Made by a program: the position numbers and the translations under genes. The notes under the pieces are model-generated. The model saw nothing but the letters and a program-made list of their open reading frames with translations. It did not search any database and had not been told where the DNA came from. Of a stretch of 64,000 bases of DNA, positions 47,459-55,850 are shown one piece after another; position 1 is the stretch's first letter; the number at the start of each line of letters is the position of its first letter. This DNA is from Sphingomonas sp. BK235. Its GTDB lineage: Bacteria; Pseudomonadota; Alphaproteobacteria; Sphingomonadales; Sphingomonadaceae. The stretch is from contig NZ_SLXN01000005.1 of assembly GCF_004345855.1 (NCBI RefSeq), positions 1-64,000 of the forward strand, read 5' to 3'.

Positions 47459-47546
47459 GGCGGTGACGCCGGCACGCGCGGGGTCGCTGCGGCCGGGGCG
47501 CTCAGGCGGTGACGTCGGCGCGGGCGGGGTCGCTGCGGCCGGGGCG
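47459..47546. repeat. 42-bp direct duplication at the 3' end of the phospholipase gene
   Basis: GGCGGTGACG(C/T)CGGC...GGGGTCGCTGCGGCCGGGGCG occurs at 47459-47500 and 47505-47546 with three differences. The second copy encodes the last residues of the phospholipase; the first lies past its stop. Confidence 0.75.
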
Positions 47547-49571
47547 ACCGTCCTCGCCGCGGCCGGCGAAGCGCATCAGCGGCGCGGCGCCGTCGTCGAG
47601 CCGCAGCACGATGTCATACCACAGGCCGCTCGGCCGCACGTCCCATGCCTGTTCGACCGTGGCGCCGGGCGCGATCCGGTGCGTGTGCGCGTCGCGCGCA
47701 TAGGTCTGCGCCGCGACGTGCAGCGTGCGTGCGGCGCTGCCCGTGTTGGTGGCGGCGACGAGGAACCGCCCGCTCGCCGGATCGAAGCCGCCCGACAGCT
47801 CCAGCGCCGCCGCGGCGAGATCGCTCACCCACAGCTCGTGGAGATAGCCGTTGGGGCCGTGGAGCCGCAGCCGCCGCGGCACGTCGCGGCGCAGCGGCAG
47901 CGCCTCGTCCAGCGCCGCGCCCGCGCCGACGGTGTAGAAGCGCCGCGGCTCGTCCTCCGCGCTCGACTGGAGCGAGAAGGTCGCGCCCGCGCTGCCGTGG
48001 TTCTCGATCCGCAGCAGCAGCCGGTCGCCCGCCGCGTCGACGCGCAGCGCGGTGCGCACGCGATAGGGCAGAGCGCGCGCGGGGCGCTGGCCGGGCTCCT
48101 GCCGCGCCGTGCCCGCCTGCGCCGGCGGCGCCGGGCGCCGCGCCGCCCGGCCCGCGCGCGCCGCGGCGGGATAGTCGCGCGTCTCGGGCCAGGCCGGGAG
48201 CTGCCGGTCGGGCTGCGCGAAGTCGAACGCGCCGGTGAGGTCGCCCATCGCGGCGCGGCGCCACGGCGTGATATTGGGCTCCATCACCCCGAAGCGCCGC
48301 TCCATGAAGCGGATGATCGACGTGTGGTCGAACTGTTCGGAGGTGACCCAGCCGCCCTTGCTCCACGGCGACACCACCAGCATCGGCACGCGCGGGCCGA
48401 CGCCGAGCGGATCGCCGCCGAACGTCTCGCCGCGCAGGTCGATCGTGGCGCGCCCCAGCGACGGGGTGACCGGCGGGATCGCCGGCGGGACGTGATCGAA
48501 GAAGCCGTCATTCTCGTCATAGGTGACGAACAGAGCGGTGCGCGCCCAGACCGCGGGATCGGCGGTCAGCGCCTCGAGCAGGCGCGCGGTGAAATACTGG
48601 CCATATTCCATCCCCTGCGCCTCGGGATGCTCGCAGACCTCATAGGGCGCGACGATCCACGACACCTGTGGCAGCGTGCCCTGTTCGACGTCGCGCCGCA
48701 CCGCCGCGACGAGATGCTCGCCCTCCGACGCGGCGGCATTGTCCGCGGTCGACCCCGGCACGATCGCGCGCGCGCGGCGGTACAGCGGATCGGTCGGGTC
48801 GAGCCCGCGGAACGCCTTGAAATAGGCGAGCGCGTTGTCGCCGTAATTGTCGTGCTCCTGGTACACGCGCCAGCTCACCCCGGCGCGCTCCAGCCGCTCG
48901 GCATAGCTGGTCCAGGGATAGCCCGCGAAGGCGCGGTCGTCGCGCCCGGCATCGCCGGTCCAATTGCCGTCGTCGACGTTGGACCCGACGTGGCGCCCTT
49001 CCTGCCCGACCGACAGCCCGCTGGTGCCGGTGAACAGGAACATGCGATTGGGGTTGGTCGAGCCGAACACCGAGCAATGATAGGCGTCGCAGATCGTGAA
49101 GGCGTCGGCGAGCGCGTAATAGAAGGGCAGGTCGCGGCGATCGTGATAGCCCATCGTCAGCGCGGTCTTGCGCTCGATCCAGGCGTCATAGTCGCGCCAC
49201 AGCGCGTGCGGCCCGCGCCAGCCGTGGTCGAGGCTGGTCATCGCATTGTTGTGGTGCCCGTCGGCGTTGAGCCGGAACGGCGACACCGTGGTCGCCGCGC
49301 CGCGCGTGAGCGGCTGGTGCCACACCGCGCGCCCGCCGGGGAGCAGCAGCGGGCGCGGGTCGTCGAACCCGCGCACGCCGCGCAGCGCGCCGAAATAATG
49401 GTCGAACGAGCGGTTCTCCTGCATCAGCACGACGACATGATCGACGTCCGCGATCGTGCCGCTGCGGCGCCGCGCGGGCAGCGCGAGCGCGCGAGCGATC
49501 GGCGTGCCCGCCGCTCCCGCCGCCGCGGCGGCGAGCGTGGCGCGCAGCACGGCGCGTCGATCGGTGACCAT
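47502..49571 (-). CDS. Phosphocholine-type phospholipase C, exported by Tat
   Basis: The product is 689 residues. The leader TDRRAVLRATLAAAAAG is a twin-arginine signal. The catalytic domain (about 35-480) has VVLMQENRSFDHYFGALRGVRGFDD, DHGWRGPHALW, FGSTNPNRMFLFTG, YDENDGFFDHVPP and SPWSKGGWVTSEQFDHTSIIRFME, all typical of the bacterial phospholipase C/acid phosphatase superfamily. Two small C-terminal beta domains follow, as in PlcN/PlcH-type enzymes. It cleaves phosphatidylcholine or related lipids outside the inner membrane. ATG 49571 has GGAGGAG upstream; the open frame beyond it has no homology. Confidence 0.9.
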   Translation of the reverse strand: MVTDRRAVLRATLAAAAAGAAGTPIARALALPARRRSGTIADVDHVVVLMQENRSFDHYFGALRGVRGFDDPRPLLLPGGRAVWHQPLTRGAATTVSPFRLNADGHHNNAMTSLDHGWRGPHALWRDYDAWIERKTALTMGYHDRRDLPFYYALADAFTICDAYHCSVFGSTNPNRMFLFTGTSGLSVGQEGRHVGSNVDDGNWTGDAGRDDRAFAGYPWTSYAERLERAGVSWRVYQEHDNYGDNALAYFKAFRGLDPTDPLYRRARAIVPGSTADNAAASEGEHLVAAVRRDVEQGTLPQVSWIVAPYEVCEHPEAQGMEYGQYFTARLLEALTADPAVWARTALFVTYDENDGFFDHVPPAIPPVTPSLGRATIDLRGETFGGDPLGVGPRVPMLVVSPWSKGGWVTSEQFDHTSIIRFMERRFGVMEPNITPWRRAAMGDLTGAFDFAQPDRQLPAWPETRDYPAAARAGRAARRPAPPAQAGTARQEPGQRPARALPYRVRTALRVDAAGDRLLLRIENHGSAGATFSLQSSAEDEPRRFYTVGAGAALDEALPLRRDVPRRLRLHGPNGYLHELWVSDLAAAALELSGGFDPASGRFLVAATNTGSAARTLHVAAQTYARDAHTHRIAPGATVEQAWDVRPSGLWYDIVLRLDDGAAPLMRFAGRGEDGRPGRSDPARADVTA

Positions 49572-49854
49572 GTCCGCCGCTCCTCCGCAACGCCGGCGCG
49601 CGGTAACGCGCCGGTCTGGCGCGTCCCTGTCATCCCCGGCGGCGCGCGATGCAAGCCGTGCCGCTATCGCGCCAGGATGACGCTGGTGCGTCGGCACGAT
49701 GAAAGACGCGTGACTCGCGCGACCTGCCTGCCACCTGACGAGACGCGCGGGCGCGACGATGACGGCCATCATGTGGCCGGACCGGCTCTTAATCGCTTCG
49801 TTAATCAATCTGCCCTTAGGTTCCGCGCGGGCCACGCTGACGGGAGGCGGACCG

Positions 49855-51738
49855 GTGAGACGAGGATGGCTGCTGCGCCGACGCCGATTGTCCTTCGCGG
49901 GGCAGATCGCGCTGAGCTACGTCGCGGCGGCGATGATCCTCATCACCGCGCTGTGCGGCTTCGGCATCGTCCAGGCGCGCGAGCAGGATCGCGCGCAGAC
50001 CGCCGCCACCAAGCGCGCGATCGAACAGGCGCTCGACGGCAAGGCCATGTCGTTCCGCAGCTGGCTCAAGGGCTATGCTTTGTGGGACGATCTGTACCGC
50101 CACGCGGTGCTGGGGCACGACCCGGTCTGGCTCGACGCCAATATCGGGCCGGGGGTGTGGAAGGTCTTCACCATCCCGATGAGCGGGGTGTTCGTCGTCG
50201 ATCGCACCGGCGCGCAGCATTATGGCTATTGGGCGCGCGGGGCGAGCCCGCGGCTGAGCGACTTCGCCGGGCTGGACCTGCGCCGCCAGCTCGGGCTGTC
50301 CGACCATAACGAGCGCCCGCTGGTGTCGCGCGTGTCGCTCGCGGGGCGGCCCTATTTCTTCGGCGTCGCGCCGATCCGCCCGACCTCGCACGGGCTCGCC
50401 AGCGCGACCGCGGCGCCGCGCTATCTCATCATGCTGCAACCGATCGCGGGCGAGCTGACCAGCGAGATCGGCGCGGCGATGGCGATCACGGGGCTGCGCT
50501 GGCTGCCCGACATCGCGGGCAGCGACCTGCCCCAGGTCGACGTGCTGCGTCGCGCGGAGGCGACCGGGCGGCTGACGTGGCAGCAGGCGCTGCCCGGCAC
50601 CGCGATGCTGCGCGCGGCGGTGCTGCCCGCGCTGCTGCTGGTGGCGCTGACGCTGGCGATCGGGGTGATGCAATATGGCCGCGCGCGCGGGCTGGCGCGG
50701 CTGTTGTCCGCGCAGCAGCGCCAGGCCGAGGAGGAGGCGGACAAGAGCCGCGTCGCCGCCGCCACCGCGAGCGACGCGCGGGCCGCGGCGGAGCGGCTGG
50801 TCGAACAGCTGCGCCAGAAGGAGAGCACGGTGGCGCTGCTGTCGCGCGAGCGCGACCGCGAACAGGCGCTGCGCAAACAGGAGGTGGAGCAGCAGTCCGC
50901 GCGCACGCTGACCTTGTTCGAGAGCGAGTTCAGCACGGTGCTGCGCCCGATCGCGGCGATCGCGGAGACGCTCGACCGCCAGGCCGCCGCCTTGGAGCGC
51001 GAGGCGGTGGCGGGCGACCGCGCCGCGGCGGTGGCGTCGGAGCGGACCAAGGCGACCGCCGAGGTGGTCGGCCGCGTGGTGAAGGACAGCGCGCAGCTCG
51101 AGGTCGCGACCCAGGGGCTGGAGGCGGATATCGCGCGCGCCGCGGAAGTGACGCTGGAGGCGCAGCGGATCAGCGTCGAGCTGGTGGCGCGGCTCCAGCA
51201 GCTCGGCACGCGCGCGCGCGGGGTGGAGGACGTGATCGACTCGGTCGGCGAGATCGCGGCGCGGATCAACCTGCTCGCGCTCAACGCGCGGATCGAGGCG
51301 AGCCGCGCGGGCGCGGCGGGGCTGGGCTTCGCGGTGCTGGCGGACGAGGTGAAGCAGCTCGCCGAATCCACCGCGCGCCAGGTCGCGCAGATCGCCGGGG
51401 TGCTGCGCGAGATCAAGGGGCAGGGCGAATCCGCCGCGGCGGGGGCGGAAACGATCGGCGAGATGATGGACGCCTCCGCCGCGGCGACGCATTCGTCGCG
51501 CCGCGCGCTCGACGTGCAGGCGGCGATCGTGCGCGCGCTGGGGCTGATCGCGTCGGACGCGGCGGTGCATGTCACCGACTCGGATCGCGCCTTCGACGAT
51601 CTGGCGCGGCTGGTGGGATCGTCGGAGACGATGGCGCGCTCGGTCAACGTCGCGGCGCACGAGCTGAGCCAGCGCTCGGACTCGCTGCGCGAGAGCGCGC
51701 TGCGCTTCACCGGACGGCTGCGCCAGCCCGCGGGCTGA
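49855..51738 (+). CDS. CHASE4-like methyl-accepting chemotaxis protein
   Basis: The product is 627 residues. A first membrane helix (ALSYVAAAMILITALCGFGIV) is followed by a periplasmic CHASE4-like sensor with KGYALWDDLYRHAV and FVVDRTGAQHYGYW, and a second helix (MLRAAVLPALLLVALTLAIGV). A long coiled coil then ends in a signalling hairpin INLLALNARIEASRAGAAGLGFAVLADEVKQLAEST (given in part: NLLALNARIEASRAG, FAVLADEVKQLAES). The output resembles chemoreceptors, but no HAMP is obvious. GTG 49855 is chosen because GGGAGG lies 7 bases upstream; the frame reaches 49759. No chemotaxis partners are nearby. Confidence 0.85.
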   Translation: MRRGWLLRRRRLSFAGQIALSYVAAAMILITALCGFGIVQAREQDRAQTAATKRAIEQALDGKAMSFRSWLKGYALWDDLYRHAVLGHDPVWLDANIGPGVWKVFTIPMSGVFVVDRTGAQHYGYWARGASPRLSDFAGLDLRRQLGLSDHNERPLVSRVSLAGRPYFFGVAPIRPTSHGLASATAAPRYLIMLQPIAGELTSEIGAAMAITGLRWLPDIAGSDLPQVDVLRRAEATGRLTWQQALPGTAMLRAAVLPALLLVALTLAIGVMQYGRARGLARLLSAQQRQAEEEADKSRVAAATASDARAAAERLVEQLRQKESTVALLSRERDREQALRKQEVEQQSARTLTLFESEFSTVLRPIAAIAETLDRQAAALEREAVAGDRAAAVASERTKATAEVVGRVVKDSAQLEVATQGLEADIARAAEVTLEAQRISVELVARLQQLGTRARGVEDVIDSVGEIAARINLLALNARIEASRAGAAGLGFAVLADEVKQLAESTARQVAQIAGVLREIKGQGESAAAGAETIGEMMDASAAATHSSRRALDVQAAIVRALGLIASDAAVHVTDSDRAFDDLARLVGSSETMARSVNVAAHELSQRSDSLRESALRFTGRLRQPAG

Positions 51739-51744
51739 GCCGGA

Positions 51745-52074
51745 TCACGCCGGACGCAGCAGGCGCAGGCTGAGGTCCAGCGGGGCGGCGGTGGCGGCGC
51801 TCGACCGGGCCTCCGCGCGCCACTGCGTCCCCGCGCGCGCGCCGGCCAGCGCGAGCGTGACCAGATCGAACGCGAAGAAGCCGAATATCGACGGACCGGG
51901 CGCGTGCTTGTGGATGGTGAGCTCGCCCGAGAAGGTCTCGCCCGCGCTCGTCACCGCCCCCTCCCACCAGTGCAGGCTGTCCCCGCCGAGCAGCGTACCG
52001 TCGCGCAGCAGCGCCACCCCCTGCGCCGCACTCGCGGCGCGCGTGACACGGAGCAGGTACAGCCCGTTCTCCAT
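51745..52074 (-). CDS. GrlR-like regulatory protein
   Basis: The product is 109 residues. MENGLYLLRVTRAASAAQGVALLRDG, GGDSLHWWEGAV and GELTIHKHAPGPSIFGFFAFD fit the GrlR family, a beta-barrel fold first known from a type III secretion regulator and common in sphingomonads with unknown targets. ATG 52074 has AAGGA 6 bases upstream and is preferred over GTG 52098. It converges on the chemoreceptor gene and is divergent from the GTA cluster. Confidence 0.7.
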   Translation of the reverse strand: MENGLYLLRVTRAASAAQGVALLRDGTLLGGDSLHWWEGAVTSAGETFSGELTIHKHAPGPSIFGFFAFDLVTLALAGARAGTQWRAEARSSAATAAPLDLSLRLLRPA

Positions 52075-52188
52075 CCTCGATCCTTCGCCGGCGATCACCG
52101 CCCTTTGTCGCTAACCTACCCATTTAATTGATCTTTCCAACGCTTTTGGCGCGCCAGCCGATCGCGGAGAGGCGCGGGAACCGGCGGC

Positions 52189-52217
52189 TTGACAGCGTGA
52201 CGCTCTTTGTGTACAAA
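52189..52217 (+). promoter_or_regulatory. Promoter of the GTA cluster
   Basis: TTGACA (52189-52194), a 17-base spacer and TACAAA (52212-52217) form the best sigma-70-like promoter in the window. An imperfect dyad CTTTGT-gt-ACAAAAG covers the -10 region and could be an operator. It lies 135 bases before the TerS start and has no other gene downstream. Confidence 0.6.
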
Positions 52218-52351
52218 AGAAGAACATCGAGATGATGTGAGTCGGGCCGGGCGGCGCGGGGCGATCCCCGCCGTGCCGGCCCGACGTGCGTCGAGCGGCA
52301 CCGCCGCGACGCATGCTCGACATCCATGGATCGGACGACGGGAGGCGCGCG

Positions 52352-53434
52352 ATGGGGCAGGACGCGGCACGCGACACGGACTCGCGCGCGCAGGCGGCGG
52401 CGCGGGACGGCGCGGCGGTGACGACACGGCTCGACGCGCGCGCGCGCAGCCGCTTCCTCGATCGGCTGGCGATGACCGGCTGCGACCGTGACGCGGCGGC
52501 GGCGGCGGGGATCGATCCCGCCGCCGCTTACGCGCTGCGACGGCGCAGCGCGCGCTTCGCCGCGGATTGGCGCGAGGCGCTCGCGCTCGGTTACGAGCGG
52601 CTCGAGACCGCGATGCTGCGGCGGCTGCTCGACCCCGCGCGCGCGTTCGACCTCGCGGGCGCGCTGACCGTGCTCGACCGCCGCCGCGCCGCCACCGCCG
52701 CCGCGCCCGGCGACCCCGCGCGCGCCGCGTCGCCGCGTCGCCGCGCCGGCGCCAAGGGGCTGAGCCCCGAAGGCAACGAGCTGTTGCGGCGCTTGCAGCA
52801 CCACGCCGACGCGCTCGCGGCGTCCGACGCGCCCGGCCACGGGGCGGAGGCGGCGTGCGACGCTGCGCCTGCGGGTGGTGCGGCAGGGGCGCGCGGGATC
52901 GGCGCCGAGACGCCGCGGCGCCCCTCGCGCGCGCGCCTTGTCGACGGAAGCGCGACCCCTGCGGCCGAGGCGCCGCGGGGCGACACGCCGCCCTTCGACG
53001 CGGCGGGGCCTGAGGTGGGTGAGCCGGAGGTGGCGGGGCGCGAGGTGGCGGAGGTTGAGGTGGCGGGAGATGAGGTAGCGGGCGACGTTCCGGCTGCGAC
53101 CGACGAGGCGGCGCTGACGCGACGCGACGGCGCGCGCGCGGCGTCCTCCGACGGCATTGCTTCGCCGGCGCGACCGCTCGCGCCCGGCGCGATCGCGGCG
53201 GCGGGTGGGGGCGACACTTTTCCTGCCGGCGTGGGCGGCGACGACGACGGCGCCCCCGTGCAAGGCGGCGACGCGGCGGCGTGGCGCGCGCGCCCGCTCG
53301 CCGCGCTCCCGCCGGATCGCCGCGCGACGGCGCGGCCCGATGGCAGCGCCGGCCCTCCCGATTCCGCCCGCGCGGACGACGCCGCGCCCGCGTCCCTCGC
53401 CGCCGCGCGCGCGCTGCCGCGGGTCTGGGCATGA
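52352..53434 (+). CDS. GTA small terminase-like protein with long disordered tail
   Basis: The product is 360 residues. Only the first 150 look folded: DARARSRFLDRLAMTGCDRDAAAAAGIDPAAAYALRRR is a helix-turn-helix like phage small terminases (in parts: FLDRLAMTGCDRDAAAAAGI, AYALRRRSARFAADW). The rest is low-complexity Ala/Asp/Glu/Arg, with a repeated EVAG-type stretch from GAGGTGGCGGG units at about 53013-53090. It would select DNA for packaging with TerL. ATG 52352 has GGAGG 6 bases upstream. The stop overlaps TerL's start (ATGA). Confidence 0.72.
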   Translation: MGQDAARDTDSRAQAAARDGAAVTTRLDARARSRFLDRLAMTGCDRDAAAAAGIDPAAAYALRRRSARFAADWREALALGYERLETAMLRRLLDPARAFDLAGALTVLDRRRAATAAAPGDPARAASPRRRAGAKGLSPEGNELLRRLQHHADALAASDAPGHGAEAACDAAPAGGAAGARGIGAETPRRPSRARLVDGSATPAAEAPRGDTPPFDAAGPEVGEPEVAGREVAEVEVAGDEVAGDVPAATDEAALTRRDGARAASSDGIASPARPLAPGAIAAAGGGDTFPAGVGGDDDGAPVQGGDAAAWRARPLAALPPDRRATARPDGSAGPPDSARADDAAPASLAAARALPRVWA

Positions 53435-54744
53435 CCGCGCCGCTGCGTCACACGCTCGCCGCGCTGCACCAGGTCGCCGCGGCAGAGCGCGCGCGGATCA
53501 TCGGCGCGCTCGATCCCGTCGCGCTGCGCCGGCTGCTCGACGAATGGGCCGCCTGGGCGCATCCGGGGCAGCTCGCCCCCGCGGGCGACTGGCGGGTGTG
53601 GCTGCTCCAGGCGGGGCGCGGCTTCGGCAAGACGCGCGCGGGGGCGGAATGGGTCAGCGCGATGGCGCGCGCGGTGCCCGCGGCGCGGATCGCGCTGGTC
53701 GGCGCCACGCTCGACGACGCGCGCCAGGTGATGGTGGAAGGCCCCAGCGGCGTGCTCGCGGTGGCGCGGCACGGCGAGCCGGTGGCGTGGCGCCCCGCCG
53801 CGGGCGAGCTGCGCTTCGCCAGCGGTGCCAGCGCGCGCGTCTATTCCGCCGCCGCGCCCGAGTCGCTGCGCGGGCCGGAGCATCATTTCGCCTGGGCCGA
53901 CGAGCTCGGCAAATGGGCCGCCCCCGCCGCCTGGGACAATCTGCTGCTCGGGCTGCGCGCCGGCGCCGCGCCGCGCGCGCTGGTGACGACCACCCCGCGC
54001 GCCACCCTGCTGCTGCGGCGGCTGGTCGCGGCGACGGACACCGCGGTGACGCGCGGGCGCACGCGCGACAATCCGCATCTGCCCGCCGCCTTCGTCCGCG
54101 CGGTGGAGGCGAGCTATGGCGGCACCCGGCTGGGGCGGCAGGAGCTCGACGGCGAGCTGATCGCGGATGCCGCGGGGGCGCTGTGGCCGCGCGCGCTGAT
54201 CGAGCGCCAGCGCGCCGCGCATTTGCCCGCGCTGGTGCGCGTGGTGGTGGGGGTGGATCCCCCGGCGGGGAGCGAGGGCGACGCCTGCGGCATCGTCGCC
54301 GCCGCGCTGGGGCGCGACGGCAATGGCTATGTGCTGGAGGACGCGAGCCTGGTGGGCGCCAGCCCGGAGCGCTGGGCGCGCGCGGTCGCGGCCTGCGCCG
54401 CGCGCAATGCCGCCGAGCGCGTCGTCGCCGAGGCCAATCAGGGCGGCGACATGGTGGCGCAGGTGCTGCGCGCGGCGGACGCGGCGCTGCCGCTGCGGCT
54501 GGTCCATGCCACGCGCGGCAAGGTGGCGCGCGCCGAGCCGGTGGCGGCGCTCTACGAGGCGGGGCGGGTGTGGCACGCGCGCGCCTTCCCCGCGCTGGAG
54601 GACGAGCTGGCGGGGCTGGTCGCCGGGGGCGGCTATGCCGGGCCGGGGCGCTCGCCCGATCGCGCCGACGCCTGCGTCTGGGCGCTCACCGCGCTGTTGC
54701 TGGGCGAGGGCGGGGGCTGGGTCGTGCGGGTGCGCGTGCTGTGA
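53431..54744 (+). CDS. GTA large terminase (TerL)
   Basis: The product is 437 residues. The ATPase domain has Walker A LLQAGRGFGKTRAGAEWV and Walker B HHFAWADELGKW, followed by the coupling motif LVTTTPR. The RNase-H-like nuclease domain starts VVVGVDPPAGSEGDACG and continues VVAEANQGGDMV and a late Asp in SPDRADACVWALTALL. It drives DNA into capsids. In GTAs this packages random host DNA. It is coupled to TerS; the next collinear gene, the portal, is 1.1 kb away beyond a gene on the other strand. Confidence 0.92.
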   Translation: MTAPLRHTLAALHQVAAAERARIIGALDPVALRRLLDEWAAWAHPGQLAPAGDWRVWLLQAGRGFGKTRAGAEWVSAMARAVPAARIALVGATLDDARQVMVEGPSGVLAVARHGEPVAWRPAAGELRFASGASARVYSAAAPESLRGPEHHFAWADELGKWAAPAAWDNLLLGLRAGAAPRALVTTTPRATLLLRRLVAATDTAVTRGRTRDNPHLPAAFVRAVEASYGGTRLGRQELDGELIADAAGALWPRALIERQRAAHLPALVRVVVGVDPPAGSEGDACGIVAAALGRDGNGYVLEDASLVGASPERWARAVAACAARNAAERVVAEANQGGDMVAQVLRAADAALPLRLVHATRGKVARAEPVAALYEAGRVWHARAFPALEDELAGLVAGGGYAGPGRSPDRADACVWALTALLLGEGGGWVVRVRVL

Positions 54745-54795
54745 TCGCGGGGACGACGACGCGCCGGCGCGGTGCCGACGCGTCGTCGCACCGGA

Positions 54796-55569
54796 TCAGG
54801 CGAGGCGCGCGCTGCGCTGCGCGTCGCGGCGGCGCGACCGCAGCGCCTGGCCGACCGCACCGAAGCCCAGGATCATCAGCGCCCAGGTGCCGGGCTCGGG
54901 CACGCTGCCGATCGGGGCGTTGTTGATCGTGATCCCCGCGAAGGCGAGGCCCGACTGATAGGCGTCGTCGTTGACGTTGGTGACGCCGAGGCGGAGCTGG
55001 TACGATCCCGCCGTGGCGATCGAATAGTTCGAGCCGATCCAGCCGGTATAGCCGCAGCCCGACGAGAAGCAGCGGCCGGTCGAGTCACCCAGCGCGGACC
55101 AGGCCGGCGCGCCGGCGACGATCGCGGAGCTGCTCGGCGTCAGCACCGAATCGTTGGCGGGGAGGCCGAAGCCGGGGCTGGTGTTGCCGTTGGGCGTGGT
55201 GCGCGCGGTGAACAGCCAGGCGGCGTGCGCGCCGTCCTTGAGCAGCTCGGCGAAGGAATAATCGGTGTATTGGCCGCTGCCGTCGCTGGTGACGTAGTTG
55301 AAGTAGAAATTGAGCGCGTCGCCCGCCGCGGCGGTGAACGCGCTGGTGACGAGCTGCGACCCGTTCGTGCCCAGCGTGCCGATCCGGCCGGCGCCGTCGA
55401 CGCCGTTGACGGTGGAGACATATTGGTACGACGGGCCATAGGCCGGCGGCGCGGTGACCACGCCGTTGGGCGCGGCGGTGCCGCAGGTGCCCGTGCAGGT
55501 GTCGGCCGCGGCGGGCATGGCGTAGGACGCGACGGCGAGTGCCGCCGCGCAGGCGAATGACTTCAGCAT
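54796..55569 (-). CDS. PEP-CTERM sorting-domain protein inserted in the GTA cluster
   Basis: The product is 257 residues with a signal peptide (MLKSFACAAALAVASYAMPAAA). The mature part starts DTCTGTCGTAAPNGVVTAPP, contains NFYFNYVTSDGSGQYTDYSF and YQLRLGVTNVNDDAYQSGLA (partial strings), and ends with VPEPGTWALMILGFGAVG and RSRRR, a PEP-CTERM signal. It is exported and anchored or released by exosortase-like processing. GGGAGG lies 8 bases before ATG 55569. It is opposite in strand to the GTA genes on both sides, so it interrupts that operon. Confidence 0.9.
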   Translation of the reverse strand: MLKSFACAAALAVASYAMPAAADTCTGTCGTAAPNGVVTAPPAYGPSYQYVSTVNGVDGAGRIGTLGTNGSQLVTSAFTAAAGDALNFYFNYVTSDGSGQYTDYSFAELLKDGAHAAWLFTARTTPNGNTSPGFGLPANDSVLTPSSSAIVAGAPAWSALGDSTGRCFSSGCGYTGWIGSNYSIATAGSYQLRLGVTNVNDDAYQSGLAFAGITINNAPIGSVPEPGTWALMILGFGAVGQALRSRRRDAQRSARLA

Positions 55570-55850
55570 ATGATTCCCTCCCACTCTTCGCTTGCGTGAC
55601 GCGGCCCGTCCGGCGCGTTCCGGCGCGGGCACCGGCGTCGCGCCGCCCCGCTGCGGTCGCGCCACCTCTCGTCGCGTCGATTTGTACCATCGCGCGGGGG
55701 TGGGTTGGTAACGGCAACATTTACAATGTTGCGCAACTGTAAGGAATGGAACGGGTGTCGGCGCGGCCGCGCCACCGCGCGCGGCCGGGCGACCTCGGGG
55801 CGGGGATGCCGCTCCACCGCCACCCTTCGATCGAGCGAAAGGATGCTCCC

